From Candidatus Villigracilis propinquus (lineage in GTDB: Bacteria; Chloroflexota; Anaerolineae; Anaerolineales; Villigracilaceae): a stretch of 64,000 bases of DNA. The notes beneath the pieces are model-generated. The model was not told the origin of the DNA, did no database searches, and was given only the letters and a program-made list of their open reading frames with translations. Shown here piece by piece: positions 26,756-35,589 of the stretch; the stretch's first letter is position 1, and every line of letters begins with the position of its first letter. The DNA lies in the NCBI GenBank assembly GCA_016714565.1, contig JADKDM010000009.1, forward strand, positions 1 to 64,000. Reading direction: 5' to 3'. A program made the position numbers and the translations under genes.

Positions 26756-27971
26756 TCAAACGCAATAAAATCATCTCACACAACTCGCGGATCGCACCAT
26801 GCCCGCCTGTCTTTGTCAGCACATGGTCCGCCGCGCGGATGACTTCGGGATACCCATCTGCTACCGCTACAGACCAGCCTGCAATTTCAAAGCATGGAAG
26901 GTCATTGAGGTCATTGCCAATATAGATGACATTCTCCGCTTTGACATTTTTCTGCTCGAGGACTTCGCGCATCACCCTACCCTTATCCTGCATGCCCACA
27001 TTGTGAATTGCCTCCACCCCCATCTTTTTCGCGCGCGCCGCTACAACCGGGTTCGGTTCCGAAGAGAGGATCATTACCTCAACACCTTTTTCACGCAATG
27101 CCTTGATGTGCATACTGTCACTGCGCGAAGCCACAACTGATTCCCTGCCATCCTGGTCTGTGATGACAAGGTTATCCGTTACCACACCGTCAAAATCGCA
27201 GATGATCATTTTTATCGTCTCAGGTATGAGGCGGCGTGATGCGCCCGGTGAAACCATGTCCAGCCCGCTATATACGAGCGCCTCATACTTTGCCCAATCA
27301 GGCAGGGTATCGATATCCACAGTGTATTTCGGGTCGATCAGAAGCGGATAGATAACATCGCCCGTCAGGGATTTTTTGTTGACGATCGTGGAAACGCGAA
27401 TCGCATCAATGTGCCCTGTCTGCCAGTAGACTGGCGGCAGAATCTGGCGCGGTGCGTTGTAGGGCTCCGCAATCCCTTCCACTTCCAGCATTTGAGCCAG
27501 AGGCTTGCCTTCACCATTGAAGCGCCACATCTTAAAGGGATTTTGAGCCGCAGGCACAACGCCGCGCACGCAGTCTGCATCTGCATGATCAAGCAGAATC
27601 TGAATGGCATTATCCACCATGCCCCGCGGACGAATGGGGGAAGTCGGACGCAATTGCACAACGATCTCAGGGCGGTACCCTTCCACATCCTCAAGCCATT
27701 TAAGGGCGTGTTCAAAGACGGGCAGGTCAGTTGTCTTATCCTGCGCCAGTTCATTGGGACGAAGGAAGGGGGTCTCTGCTCCCCACTTGTGCGCAACTGC
27801 AGCGATCTCTTCATCGTCTGTGGAGACAATGACTCGTGACACGAGTGAAGAATGTTTTGCTGCAGCGATGCTCCACGCAATCAATGGGTAGCCGGCAAAT
27901 TCGCGGATATTTTTGCGCGGGATGCCTTTGGAGCCTCCGCGGGCGGGGATTAATACAAGTATGTCAGTCAT
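26751..27971 (-). CDS. Acylneuraminate cytidylyltransferase fused to a KdsC-like HAD phosphatase
   Basis: This 406-residue protein has two domains. Residues 1-230 are a CMP-sugar synthetase: ILVLIPARGGSKGIPRKNIREFAGYPL, STDDEEIAAVA, QLRPTSPIR, and TGHIDAIR. Residues 245-400 are a HAD hydrolase of the KdsC type: MIICDFDGVVTDN with the two catalytic Asp, SSEPN, DKGRVMREVL and IYIGNDLNDLP. The same domain order is known in animal CMAS and in some bacterial enzymes. It may remove phosphate from a nonulosonate 9-phosphate and activate the product with CTP. It stands between the NeuB-like and PtmA-like genes. Confidence 0.92.
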   Translation of the reverse strand: MTDILVLIPARGGSKGIPRKNIREFAGYPLIAWSIAAAKHSSLVSRVIVSTDDEEIAAVAHKWGAETPFLRPNELAQDKTTDLPVFEHALKWLEDVEGYRPEIVVQLRPTSPIRPRGMVDNAIQILLDHADADCVRGVVPAAQNPFKMWRFNGEGKPLAQMLEVEGIAEPYNAPRQILPPVYWQTGHIDAIRVSTIVNKKSLTGDVIYPLLIDPKYTVDIDTLPDWAKYEALVYSGLDMVSPGASRRLIPETIKMIICDFDGVVTDNLVITDQDGRESVVASRSDSMHIKALREKGVEVMILSSEPNPVVAARAKKMGVEAIHNVGMQDKGRVMREVLEQKNVKAENVIYIGNDLNDLPCFEIAGWSVAVADGYPEVIRAADHVLTKTGGHGAIRELCEMILLRLR

Positions 27972-28025
27972 CAGTTATCAGTTCCAAGTAAATAGTGATT
28001 GGTAATTACCATGTACCAATTACCA
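27963..28025. repeat. Heptanucleotide repeat spanning a start and a stop codon
   Basis: Nine units of 7 bp run from GTCAGTC and ATCAGTT (twice) to ATTACCA, TGTACCA and ATTACCA. The array covers the start of the cytidylyltransferase fusion (27971), the whole gap, and the stop of the SDR gene (28020). Its right half is an inverted repeat (TGGTAATT with AATTACCA). Confidence 0.75.
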
Positions 28026-28847
28026 CGCCGTCCAGCCGCCATCCACGATGACATTGTTTCCCGTCATATAGGAGGATGCCTCGGAGGCGAGGAACAATAA
28101 CGCGCCGTTCATTTCATCCTTCTTTGCCATACGGCCAAGGATGGTCTTGGCGGAGTAATTCTTTACAAAATATTCTTCATGATTGTTGAAGACACCGCCC
28201 GGGGTAAGTGCATTCACGCGGATCTCCGTCTCGGCGTAGTAGGCGGCGAGGTATTTTGTAAAACCCATCACACCCGCTTTAGTAGTGGTGTAATAAACGG
28301 GCTTATAGGCCACACGTTTGCCGTCCTTGATGTAGATGCGTTGGTCGGGGCCGTTGAGTCCGTAGGTGGAACAGATGTTGATGATACTGCCTTTTTTCCC
28401 CTGCGCCACCATTTGTTTGACGCAAGACTGCGTAACGAGGAACATGCCCGTTAGGTTGACATTCAAAGCCGCATTCCATTGGTCAAGCGGATAGTCTTCG
28501 AAAGCGCCAGGGGCAATTCCTTTGGAGGCGGCATCCGGGTCAAACTTGGGGTCAAGGGCGGCAGAATTGACGAGAATGTCGAGGCGGCCGAACTGTTTGA
28601 CGGTTTCAGCAACCAGTTCACGGGTCGATTCGATGCGGGTGACATCGAGAGGAAAAGCAATCGCAGAGTAGCTGGAGTCGGTGAGGCGGGTGGCCGTCTT
28701 CGTCGCAAGTTCCATATTCAGATCTGCTGCAACGACGGCGGCGCCTGCTTCGGCGAGGGTTTTGCAAAATTCAAACCCCAATTGACCGCCGCCGCCTGTG
28801 ACAATGGCAACGCGATCCTTTAAATTGAACTTATCTAAAACAGTCAT
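28020..28847 (-). CDS. PtmA-like SDR oxidoreductase of nonulosonate pathway
   Basis: This 275-residue SDR enzyme has TGGGGQLGFEFCKTLA as its cofactor loop. A long insertion (NSAALDPKFDPDA) follows, then ICSTYGLNGPDQR, catalytic YYTTTKAG and the C-terminal SSYMTGNNVIVDGGWTAW. The C-terminal part and the GVFNNHEEYFVKNYS block match the flagellin-modification protein PtmA group that accompanies legionaminic-acid genes in Campylobacter. It follows the NeuB-like and cytidylyltransferase genes in one direction. The exact reaction is not known. Confidence 0.87.
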   Translation of the reverse strand: MTVLDKFNLKDRVAIVTGGGGQLGFEFCKTLAEAGAAVVAADLNMELATKTATRLTDSSYSAIAFPLDVTRIESTRELVAETVKQFGRLDILVNSAALDPKFDPDAASKGIAPGAFEDYPLDQWNAALNVNLTGMFLVTQSCVKQMVAQGKKGSIINICSTYGLNGPDQRIYIKDGKRVAYKPVYYTTTKAGVMGFTKYLAAYYAETEIRVNALTPGGVFNNHEEYFVKNYSAKTILGRMAKKDEMNGALLFLASEASSYMTGNNVIVDGGWTAW

Positions 28848-28858
28848 GTGGTTCTCCT

Positions 28859-30445
28859 TTATGGAAAGGCGGTGTAGATCATATCGCCGTGTGTATCGTG
28901 GGCAAGATACAGGCCGTCAGCGAGTTGTGTATAAATGGATTGAACATCTTCTGATTCAGAGCCGAACTTAAAAAGGACAAGAACAGCTTCGCCGGAAAGA
29001 ACATCCTGCTTCAAGGCGGCAACACCCTTTTCATAGCCTTCACGCGGCAGGGCAGTGACCGGGTCCACGAGGTCGGGCAAGACATAGCTCGGGCGGTCTG
29101 TATAAAGATAAACGGGGCCCGGCTGATTGCTATAGATGCGCGTACCCTGGGGAAGTTCGCGCAAGAAAGCCATCGCTTCAGAATCAAACCAGACGAAGGA
29201 GGCGTAGCCCTGCCCACCTTTGCGAAGCTGGGTAACCGAGGCGGACATCCCGTAAGCTGAAACAGCAAGGATGAATACGGCAATCATAGCAGAAAGACTC
29301 CGCCAGTACACGGCACGTTTTCCCCAAAGCCAATGAAGGAAAAAGACGAGCATGGTCAACAGGCTGACGTACATCGGAGCGTTGATGCGCAGCTTGAATT
29401 TAGTACTGGCATCGAATAAAAGCATGGAGGAAACAATGGAGGCCAGATAGCCAAAAATGTATAAGGTGCTCGTGAATGAAAGAATTTCAGGGGTTTCAGC
29501 GGCCGGCTGGAAAAATTTCTTCAGGCCGTTGAAAGCGGCCCAAACCAGCAGAATAAATGCGATGGTAAAAAGAATAATAACAACCAGATTGTCGATCCGA
29601 ATAATCACCCGCAGCCAGGTTTCCACCGGGGAGAGGAATTCGGCGAAGTTATACAGTCCGGTTTTGATATTCTCTTCGGTGAGGGGATGGTACACGAGCT
29701 TGCGATTGGTGGTGTTGTTGGCGGCTAGTTTGTTGCGGATGGCCCATGCAAGTACGAGGGGAATAAACCCGGCGATGAAGATGCCTGCACTGGTTAATCG
29801 CTTTCGCCAGGTGTCCTGGAGAAGAACAAGGGCAATGACAAATGTTGCCAGCAGGGCAAGGCCGGCGTAGCGGGTAAGGTAGGCAAGGGCTGTGAGAATG
29901 GCGGTGAGAATGAGCCAGACCTCGCTCCTCACCCCATTTCCGATGGAAGGGTCGGATAATACGAAGTATTGATAAAAGGTAATAAATGCGGCGAGGCTGA
30001 AAAAGATATAAAGCGGCTCGCTCATGGCCGCTGTGTGGACGCGGAACATGGAGGCGTTGGCCACAAACAACAAAGCCAGCAGAACTCCCGCAGATTGGGA
30101 TCTTGTCATCCGCCAGCCAATGATGCCGAGTAACAATGTGTTCGCACCGAAGAGCAGGGAGTTGATAAAGCGTGTGCCGCGCAGCGGGTCCAGTCCGCTG
30201 AGGCCGAGGAGAGCGAGGAGGGAGGAAAAGCCGGGGGGAAAATGCGTAACGGGTTTGTTGGAGGCCAGCCAGATGGCGTGATAGCCATTTCCACTTAGGA
30301 TACTGCGCGCACCTGCAATGTATGCGATCGAATCATCCGAGAGGGAAAGGCCTTGCGGAGTCGCATACAGGACGAAAAATGTCCCTAGTACAGCAAGCAG
30401 GCTAAGGATTAAGAAAGAGGCGAGAAGGGATTGGCGCGAGGTCAT
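28859..30445 (-). CDS. GT-C family membrane glycosyltransferase
   Basis: This is a membrane protein of about 528 residues. After the first helix come LSLSDDSIAYIAGARSILSGNGY and KPVTHFPPGFSSLLALLG, the acidic outer loop and FPPG pattern of GT-C transferases. About ten helices and a soluble C-terminal tail follow. An upstream GTG (30481) is in frame but falls inside a palindrome (30452-30489). ATG at 30445 (MTSRQ) looks better but has a weak ribosome site. It is 11 bases from the SDR gene. Confidence 0.8.
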   Translation of the reverse strand: MTSRQSLLASFLILSLLAVLGTFFVLYATPQGLSLSDDSIAYIAGARSILSGNGYHAIWLASNKPVTHFPPGFSSLLALLGLSGLDPLRGTRFINSLLFGANTLLLGIIGWRMTRSQSAGVLLALLFVANASMFRVHTAAMSEPLYIFFSLAAFITFYQYFVLSDPSIGNGVRSEVWLILTAILTALAYLTRYAGLALLATFVIALVLLQDTWRKRLTSAGIFIAGFIPLVLAWAIRNKLAANNTTNRKLVYHPLTEENIKTGLYNFAEFLSPVETWLRVIIRIDNLVVIILFTIAFILLVWAAFNGLKKFFQPAAETPEILSFTSTLYIFGYLASIVSSMLLFDASTKFKLRINAPMYVSLLTMLVFFLHWLWGKRAVYWRSLSAMIAVFILAVSAYGMSASVTQLRKGGQGYASFVWFDSEAMAFLRELPQGTRIYSNQPGPVYLYTDRPSYVLPDLVDPVTALPREGYEKGVAALKQDVLSGEAVLVLFKFGSESEDVQSIYTQLADGLYLAHDTHGDMIYTAFP

Positions 30446-30451
30446 AATAAG

Positions 30452-30489
30452 GTTGCGAAGTACGGAATACGTATTCCGCACTTCGCAAC
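30452..30489. repeat. 38-bp near-perfect palindrome with 7-bp period
   Basis: The left half begins GTTGCGAAGTACGG and the right half ends CCGCACTTCGCAAC. The two 19-base halves are complementary with one mismatch. Units of seven (TGCGAAG, TACGGAA, TACGTAT, TCCGCAC, TTCGCAA) are visible. It lies between the Sat/CysC gene and the GT-C gene and ends six bases from the latter's ATG. It could form a hairpin in the mRNA. Confidence 0.7.
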
Positions 30490-30500
30490 AGAATCTGAAC

Positions 30501-32228
30501 TTATTTCATAGGGAGGATAAAGCCCTGTTCTTCGAGGAACTTTATGATAATGTAAGCGTTGTCTTCGGGAGAAGCGCCAAAACCCTTGAGGGTGATCTCG
30601 GGGTTGATCGGCGGTTCGTATGGATCATCCACGCCGGTAAAGCCCATCGGCTTGCCATCCTGCATGGCCTGACGGGCCTTGGCATATAAGCCCTTCACAT
30701 CGCGCTGCTCACAGACTTCCACGGGGGTATCCATGTAAACCTCGATGAAATTTTCGCCGACCGTTTTGCGGGCCTCGGCACGTGTGGCACGGTAGGGACT
30801 GATAGCCGCACAAACGACGGCACCACCCGCGTGGACGATTTCTCCAGCGACGAAACCGATGCGGATGATGTTGGTATCGCGGTCTTCCTTGCTGAAGCCG
30901 AGACCCTTGGAAAGATGCGTGCGGACAACGTCGCCATCAAGGATGGCGGTTTCACGTCCGCGTTCTAGCAGCAGGGTGGTGAGCACCTGGGTGGTGGCGC
31001 TTTTGCCGGAACCACTCAAGCCTGTGATCCAAATACAAAATCCCTGCTTGTGGCGGGGCGGGTACATCTCGCGCAAAATTTCGGCGGTTTGTGGGCGTGT
31101 AAACCAACTGGGAAGAAGTTTTCCTTTTGCCAGATAATCATTGCGTACTTGTGTACCGGATATATTGGCAATTTTTGCGCCAGCGGGAATATCCTTCTCT
31201 TCCACATAGCGATCTTCATCAGGAAGATATACGAGGATTTCAAACGGGACCATCTTGACGCCGATCTCCGCCTCGTACTGTTTCATGATCTCCTGCGCTT
31301 CATACGGACCGTAGAAAGGCTTGCCCGTGGAATCATTCCCCGGACCCGCATGATCACGCCCCACGATAAAGTGGTTGGCGCCATGGTTGCGGCGGATGAT
31401 GGCATGAAGCAGAGCTTCCTTTGGTCCGGCCATACGCATGGCGAGAGGAAGCAGGCTGAGCAGGGTGTTCTTCTTGTCGTAGTGATTATCCACCAGAGCC
31501 TTGTATGTACGGACGCGGGTGTAGTGATCCACATCACCGGGCTTGGTCATGCCAACCACCGGATGAATAATGAGCGAGCCGTTCACCTGCGCGGCTGCGC
31601 GTTTGGTCAGTTCTTCATGAATGCGGTGCAGGGGATTGCGAGTCTGAAAGGCAACTACATTTTCGTAACCCAATTCTTCGAGCTTTTCGCGCACCTGGGC
31701 GGGAGTGTGCCGGTAATCTACAAAGTCATAATATTTGGGAAGGTTTATCACCTTCAATGGGCCGGAGATGCATACCTTGCCCCAGCGCCCCATCTCGGAA
31801 ACCATCGGGTGTTTTGAGTCGGTGGTGCCATACGCGAGGGAGGCTTCCGTATCCGCGTCCCAGTGATAGACTTCGGAGAGGGTCATCACGGCGATCAGGT
31901 CAAAGTTGGCATTGCGCAGCGCAAGTTCATCGCCAACGGTCGGCAGTTCTTTCGGATCCGCTGTCAGGGTAATGGGAAGCGGGAAGAGGGTTCCATCCGC
32001 AAGGCGCATTTCCTTGAGCACACGTTCATAATCCGCTTTGCCCATAAAGGTTGTCAGCGGGGAAAAACCGCCAGTGGCGATCAATTCCAAGTCACACATG
32101 TTGCGCATGGTGATCTTGATGGACGGGAGTTTTCCGGCGCGCGCCAGTAACTCTTCCCGTTCTGTGCCTTCGACAACCAGGTTCACCAGTTTTCCGCCGT
32201 ATGGCGGGATCAATTTTGCTTTTGCCAT
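30501..32228 (-). CDS. Bifunctional sulfate adenylyltransferase / adenylylsulfate kinase
   Basis: This 575-residue fusion makes PAPS from sulfate and ATP. Residues 1-390 are ATP sulfurylase, with QTRNPLHR at 195-202 and GRDHAG at 290-295, the two ATP-binding and catalytic motifs. Residues 395-575 are APS kinase, with Walker A GLSGSGKS at 403-410, DGDVVRTHLSKGLGFS, and DTNIIRIGFVA. No reductase genes are nearby, so the product is for sulfation rather than cysteine synthesis; this is inference. The two sulfotransferases at 20930 and 24819 are the likely users. Its promoter is divergent with the + strand gene at 32348 and contains the AATTCA palindrome. Confidence 0.95.
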   Translation of the reverse strand: MAKAKLIPPYGGKLVNLVVEGTEREELLARAGKLPSIKITMRNMCDLELIATGGFSPLTTFMGKADYERVLKEMRLADGTLFPLPITLTADPKELPTVGDELALRNANFDLIAVMTLSEVYHWDADTEASLAYGTTDSKHPMVSEMGRWGKVCISGPLKVINLPKYYDFVDYRHTPAQVREKLEELGYENVVAFQTRNPLHRIHEELTKRAAAQVNGSLIIHPVVGMTKPGDVDHYTRVRTYKALVDNHYDKKNTLLSLLPLAMRMAGPKEALLHAIIRRNHGANHFIVGRDHAGPGNDSTGKPFYGPYEAQEIMKQYEAEIGVKMVPFEILVYLPDEDRYVEEKDIPAGAKIANISGTQVRNDYLAKGKLLPSWFTRPQTAEILREMYPPRHKQGFCIWITGLSGSGKSATTQVLTTLLLERGRETAILDGDVVRTHLSKGLGFSKEDRDTNIIRIGFVAGEIVHAGGAVVCAAISPYRATRAEARKTVGENFIEVYMDTPVEVCEQRDVKGLYAKARQAMQDGKPMGFTGVDDPYEPPINPEITLKGFGASPEDNAYIIIKFLEEQGFILPMK

Positions 32229-32292
32229 TTATCAACTCCATTTTTCATAAAGCAGGGCCTTGCGGCGTCTCTGCGAATTTACACAAGCGAAG

Positions 32293-32341
32293 ATTATACT
32301 CCAAAATTCACCGGCTGAATTTTGGAACCGTGAGATATAAT
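32293..32341. promoter_or_regulatory. Divergent promoter with palindromic operator
   Basis: A perfect inverted repeat has ten-base arms CCAAAATTCA (32301-32310) and TGAATTTTGG (32316-32325) around CCGGC. The left arm is identical to that of the site at 60790. TATAAT boxes face outwards on both sides: on the minus strand at 32293-32298 towards Sat/CysC, and on the plus strand at 32336-32341 towards the GT-C gene. The palindrome therefore covers both -35 regions. Confidence 0.75.
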
Positions 32342-32347
32342 TTTACA

Positions 32348-33934
32348 ATGCTGAACTTAAAAAACCTTCGGAACCTGTTGTTTACCCTGCTCGTCATGGG
32401 CTATCTTTACTATTGTTATCGGTACATCATGGCGACCAGTTTCCTTTATGAAGGTAAAACTTTTTTTGTACTCTTTGACGATGCCATGATCTCCATGCGC
32501 TATGCATACAATCTCGCGCACGGACTTGGCCCCGTGTGGAATGCGGGAGAACGCGTGGAAGGATACACCAATCCGCTGTGGGTGGGGATCATGGCGCTCG
32601 TCCACTTCTTGCCTATTGAACTAAACCAAACGAGTCTCTACATCCAGATCCTCGGCGCTTCATTCCTGACCTTGAACCTGGTCTTCATAAAAAAGATCGT
32701 CGAACACTTTACAGATGACCTCCTCGCGATGCTCTCCGCCGTGGCATTAACCGCTTTCTATGCGCCGCTCAATTCGTTCGGCTTGCTCGGCATGGAGGTG
32801 AGCCTGCTGGCGCTGGTGATCAGCGCGGTCATCTGGCTGGTGTTGAAAAGCGAAATGAAATTCAACGTCTGGGTGTATGTGCTGCTGGCGGTTTCCACAC
32901 TGATCCGCTTTGACATGGCCGTGCCTTACGTGGTGATTCTCGCAACCTTATTTTTTGTACAAAAGGAAAACCGAAAACAGCATCTCATTTGGGGACTGGG
33001 ACTGCTCGTTTTATTTTTGGGCGGGCAAACCCTGGCGCGTTACCTGTATTACGGCGAGTTACTGCCAAATACCTATTACTTAAAAGTGGAAGGCTGGAAT
33101 ACAACACTCAAAACCCTGCGCGGATTATATGCGCTTGTACAATTCGTCTATTACTCCAATTGGGTGCTCTTCCTTCTCCCCTTTTCCCTCTTTATCTTCC
33201 GCCGTGATTGGAAAGTGACCCTGCTGACCCTTATCATCGCTGGGCAGATCGCCTACTCCGTTTATGTGGGCGGGGATGCGTGGGAGAATCACGGCGGCGC
33301 AAATCGTTATATCGTCATCGCCATGCCGCTGTTCTTTGCCGCATTCAGTTGGGCCGCTGTAGAATTGCTCAAAAAGACCGCGAACAGTCTGCCACTCGGG
33401 CGCATCGCGGAGGCCGGCTGGCGGGTTATTTTTGTGATCGCGTTTACTTTCTCCATACTGAATTTCAATGCCCTGCTGGGCGATTGGAAAGCCATCGAAC
33501 GCTGGAGATTAAACCGCACTCCAGATTACATCCCTGGCAATGAAAAAAATCTGATCACCGCGCTCGCGCTGGAAAAGGTCACCACCCCGGGAGCATCCAT
33601 CGCTGTGATCGGCGCAGGAACCGTTCCCTATCTACTGCCAGACCGCTACGCAATTGACATCCTCGGCAAGGCAGACCCCTACATCGCCCATCAAAACGTC
33701 CGCACCTCGATGGGCATTCCCGACATCCCCAACATGCGTCCCGGCCACATGAAATGGGATTATGCCCACACATTCGGCGAATTAAAACCTGATGTGATCG
33801 TCGCCGTTTGGGAAGGCACCGGCGAAGAAGCAGCGCCCTATCTTCAAAACTATGTTTACATCACTATTGCTCCCGGAGTAAAAGTTTTCCTGCGCGGAGA
33901 TTCCACGCATATCATCTGGGATGCGATCAAATAA
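32348..33934 (+). CDS. GT-C family membrane glycosyltransferase
   Basis: This is a membrane protein of about 528 residues with roughly ten helices. The first outer loop reads LFDDAMISMRYAYNLAHG and continues to RVEGYTNPLWVGIM. The FDDA and EGYTNPLW blocks are typical of a GT-C subgroup in bacterial surface-glycan loci. The C-terminal 130 residues are extracytoplasmic. ATG at 32348 is chosen because a TATAAT box at 32336-32341 leaves room for only a very short or no leader; longer frames start inside the promoter. It shares a regulated promoter with the PAPS-synthesis gene. Confidence 0.82.
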   Translation: MLNLKNLRNLLFTLLVMGYLYYCYRYIMATSFLYEGKTFFVLFDDAMISMRYAYNLAHGLGPVWNAGERVEGYTNPLWVGIMALVHFLPIELNQTSLYIQILGASFLTLNLVFIKKIVEHFTDDLLAMLSAVALTAFYAPLNSFGLLGMEVSLLALVISAVIWLVLKSEMKFNVWVYVLLAVSTLIRFDMAVPYVVILATLFFVQKENRKQHLIWGLGLLVLFLGGQTLARYLYYGELLPNTYYLKVEGWNTTLKTLRGLYALVQFVYYSNWVLFLLPFSLFIFRRDWKVTLLTLIIAGQIAYSVYVGGDAWENHGGANRYIVIAMPLFFAAFSWAAVELLKKTANSLPLGRIAEAGWRVIFVIAFTFSILNFNALLGDWKAIERWRLNRTPDYIPGNEKNLITALALEKVTTPGASIAVIGAGTVPYLLPDRYAIDILGKADPYIAHQNVRTSMGIPDIPNMRPGHMKWDYAHTFGELKPDVIVAVWEGTGEEAAPYLQNYVYITIAPGVKVFLRGDSTHIIWDAIK

Positions 33935-33962
33935 AATTAGAACTTACGCAAAACCACAAGGC

Positions 33963-34030
33963 TAGCCGCGAATTTCACGAATTTTCGCTAATTTAAAAAA
34001 ATTTGCGTGAATTAGCGTAATTCGCGGCTA
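33963..34030 (+). terminator. Large inverted repeat with T run between convergent genes
   Basis: TAGCCGCGAATT (33963-33974) and AATTCGCGGCTA (34019-34030) form a perfect 12-base outer stem. The inside has more imperfect symmetry (TTTCGCTAATTT against AAATTTGCG). AGTTTTTTT follows on the + strand. It lies between the ends of the GT-C gene and the convergent oxidoreductase gene, and probably ends transcription. The words CGCGAATTTCACGAATTTTCG suggest a dispersed repeat. Confidence 0.65.
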
Positions 34031-34073
34031 AGTTTTTTTGGTCTCCCGTTAATTACGGAAGAGCCATCATGTT

Positions 34074-35108
34074 TCAACTCAAGTGAACCAGCTTTTCAGT
34101 CCGCTGCGATTCATGCACAGCGAAGATCAATTTCATGGCGCGCACGCCATCCTCCAGCGGACATATCGGCTCTGCCTTCCCATTGACCACATCCACAAAA
34201 TGTTTCATCTGATCGAGGAACATCACATTGCGTTCCCAGCCCTCCGGCAACGGATACGCTTCCCACTCGCCACCCGCCTTGATATCCCTGCCGGTTGAAA
34301 TGGCAAGCGACTCAGCAGAAGCGCGATAGATGCGCGTTGCGCCATCGGACAAGTCCCACTTGATGGTGCCTTTCGTGCCGATGACCTCAAAACGATGCGC
34401 GGGCGGCTGCTGGTTGAAATCCAAATGCAGGTTGCCTAACGCGCCGCTCTCAAAACGCAGGCCGATCTCGGCAGTATCTTCCACATCCACTTCAAGGTCG
34501 CTGATCTTTCCTGTGAAGCCCCACACCGATTTCACCTTGCCCACCAGCCACGGCAAATAATCCAGCGAATGACACTGCGTCAGCACCACGCCCCCGCCCA
34601 GGTCGGCGCGCGCGGCGTAGCCCTGGCGGTAATCCTCCCACGGATGCCACGCCGGAAGATACTCCCCAAAATGCACATGCGCGGAAATCACCCGCCCGAT
34701 CTCGCCATCCGAAATCAATTTCTTCGCGTGCAGCATACCGGGATGAAAACGAAATTGATAAGCCACCAAGACTTTCGAGCCACTTTTTTGGACGGCCGAT
34801 TCAAGTTGACTAATTTCTTCAAGCGAACCTGAAATGGGTTTCTCAAGCAGGATATGACACCCCGCCTCTGCCGCAGGGACGGCTGTTTGCAAATGCAATG
34901 AAGTTGGGTTTGCAACGATGACAGCATCTGGTTTGTGTTTCTTCAGCGCTTCCAGCAGATCCGTTTCAACGGGGTAGCCCGCGAGCTCATCCTCGGGCAT
35001 GGTGGCTTTGCGTGTGCGGTAGAGGACGATGTCCTTCTCGCCGAGGGCAATGAGATTGCGCATGTGACGGCGCCCAACAGAACCAAGACCGGCAATTAAA
35101 TATTTCAT
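34074..35108 (-). CDS. Gfo/Idh/MocA family oxidoreductase
   Basis: This 344-residue dehydrogenase has the N-terminal Rossmann motif YLIAGLGSVGRRHMRNL, the ILLEKPISGSLEE block with the catalytic Lys, and a C-terminal beta-sheet domain containing the FGEYLPAWHPWEDYR segment. The family oxidises or reduces sugar hydroxyls, often on UDP-sugars or inositols. In this locus it may act in nucleotide-sugar synthesis. It is followed upstream by the small transporter-like gene, 15 bases away. Confidence 0.9.
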   Translation of the reverse strand: MKYLIAGLGSVGRRHMRNLIALGEKDIVLYRTRKATMPEDELAGYPVETDLLEALKKHKPDAVIVANPTSLHLQTAVPAAEAGCHILLEKPISGSLEEISQLESAVQKSGSKVLVAYQFRFHPGMLHAKKLISDGEIGRVISAHVHFGEYLPAWHPWEDYRQGYAARADLGGGVVLTQCHSLDYLPWLVGKVKSVWGFTGKISDLEVDVEDTAEIGLRFESGALGNLHLDFNQQPPAHRFEVIGTKGTIKWDLSDGATRIYRASAESLAISTGRDIKAGGEWEAYPLPEGWERNVMFLDQMKHFVDVVNGKAEPICPLEDGVRAMKLIFAVHESQRTEKLVHLS

Positions 35109-35123
35109 GGGAAATTTTCCTTC

Positions 35124-35573
35124 TTATCTCTTCCAGTTCAACATTACCAGCCCCGCCAGACAGACAAAGATCCCTGCAATGTTGACCCATGAGATCTTAT
35201 CTTTGAAAAAGATGATCGCCACGGGAAGCAGGATCAACGAGGCGACCACATTGACGAGAACCGCGGCGATGCCAAGATTCCAGCCTGCGCGGTAGGTGAG
35301 CAGGAATCCGAATTCGATCCCGACGATGGCGACGGCTAGCAGGAAACTAGCCCAGTTGAGATTCTTTAATTCGGCGACGAATCCATTGTCGGCGGGGAAA
35401 AGAAGCGCAGCAATTAATGTCACACCGAGCGCAACTGCATACGTCACGATCAGCGAGACGGAGAAATTCACATCCGCTGGTGTGCTTTTGGCGACGAAGT
35501 GATACAGCGCGCTGGAGCAGATCGCTAATGTGATTGAAAAATAAAAAAGGAACATGGGGCGTCGTTCATTCAT
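35124..35573 (-). CDS. Single-unit EamA/DMT-like membrane protein
   Basis: About 149 residues form four to five hydrophobic helices, ending in SWVNIAGIFVCLAGLVMLNWKR. This is the pattern of the second half of an EamA (drug/metabolite) unit. A normal EamA transporter has two such units (about 300 residues), so this one would work as a dimer, like small flippases of the ArnE/ArnF or SMR type. ATG at 35573 (MNERRP) avoids overlap with the lipoprotein gene; a longer frame starts at 35624. A role in moving a lipid-linked sugar is possible. Confidence 0.75.
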   Translation of the reverse strand: MNERRPMFLFYFSITLAICSSALYHFVAKSTPADVNFSVSLIVTYAVALGVTLIAALLFPADNGFVAELKNLNWASFLLAVAIVGIEFGFLLTYRAGWNLGIAAVLVNVVASLILLPVAIIFFKDKISWVNIAGIFVCLAGLVMLNWKR

Positions 35574-35589
35574 GAATGCGAATTCAGCA

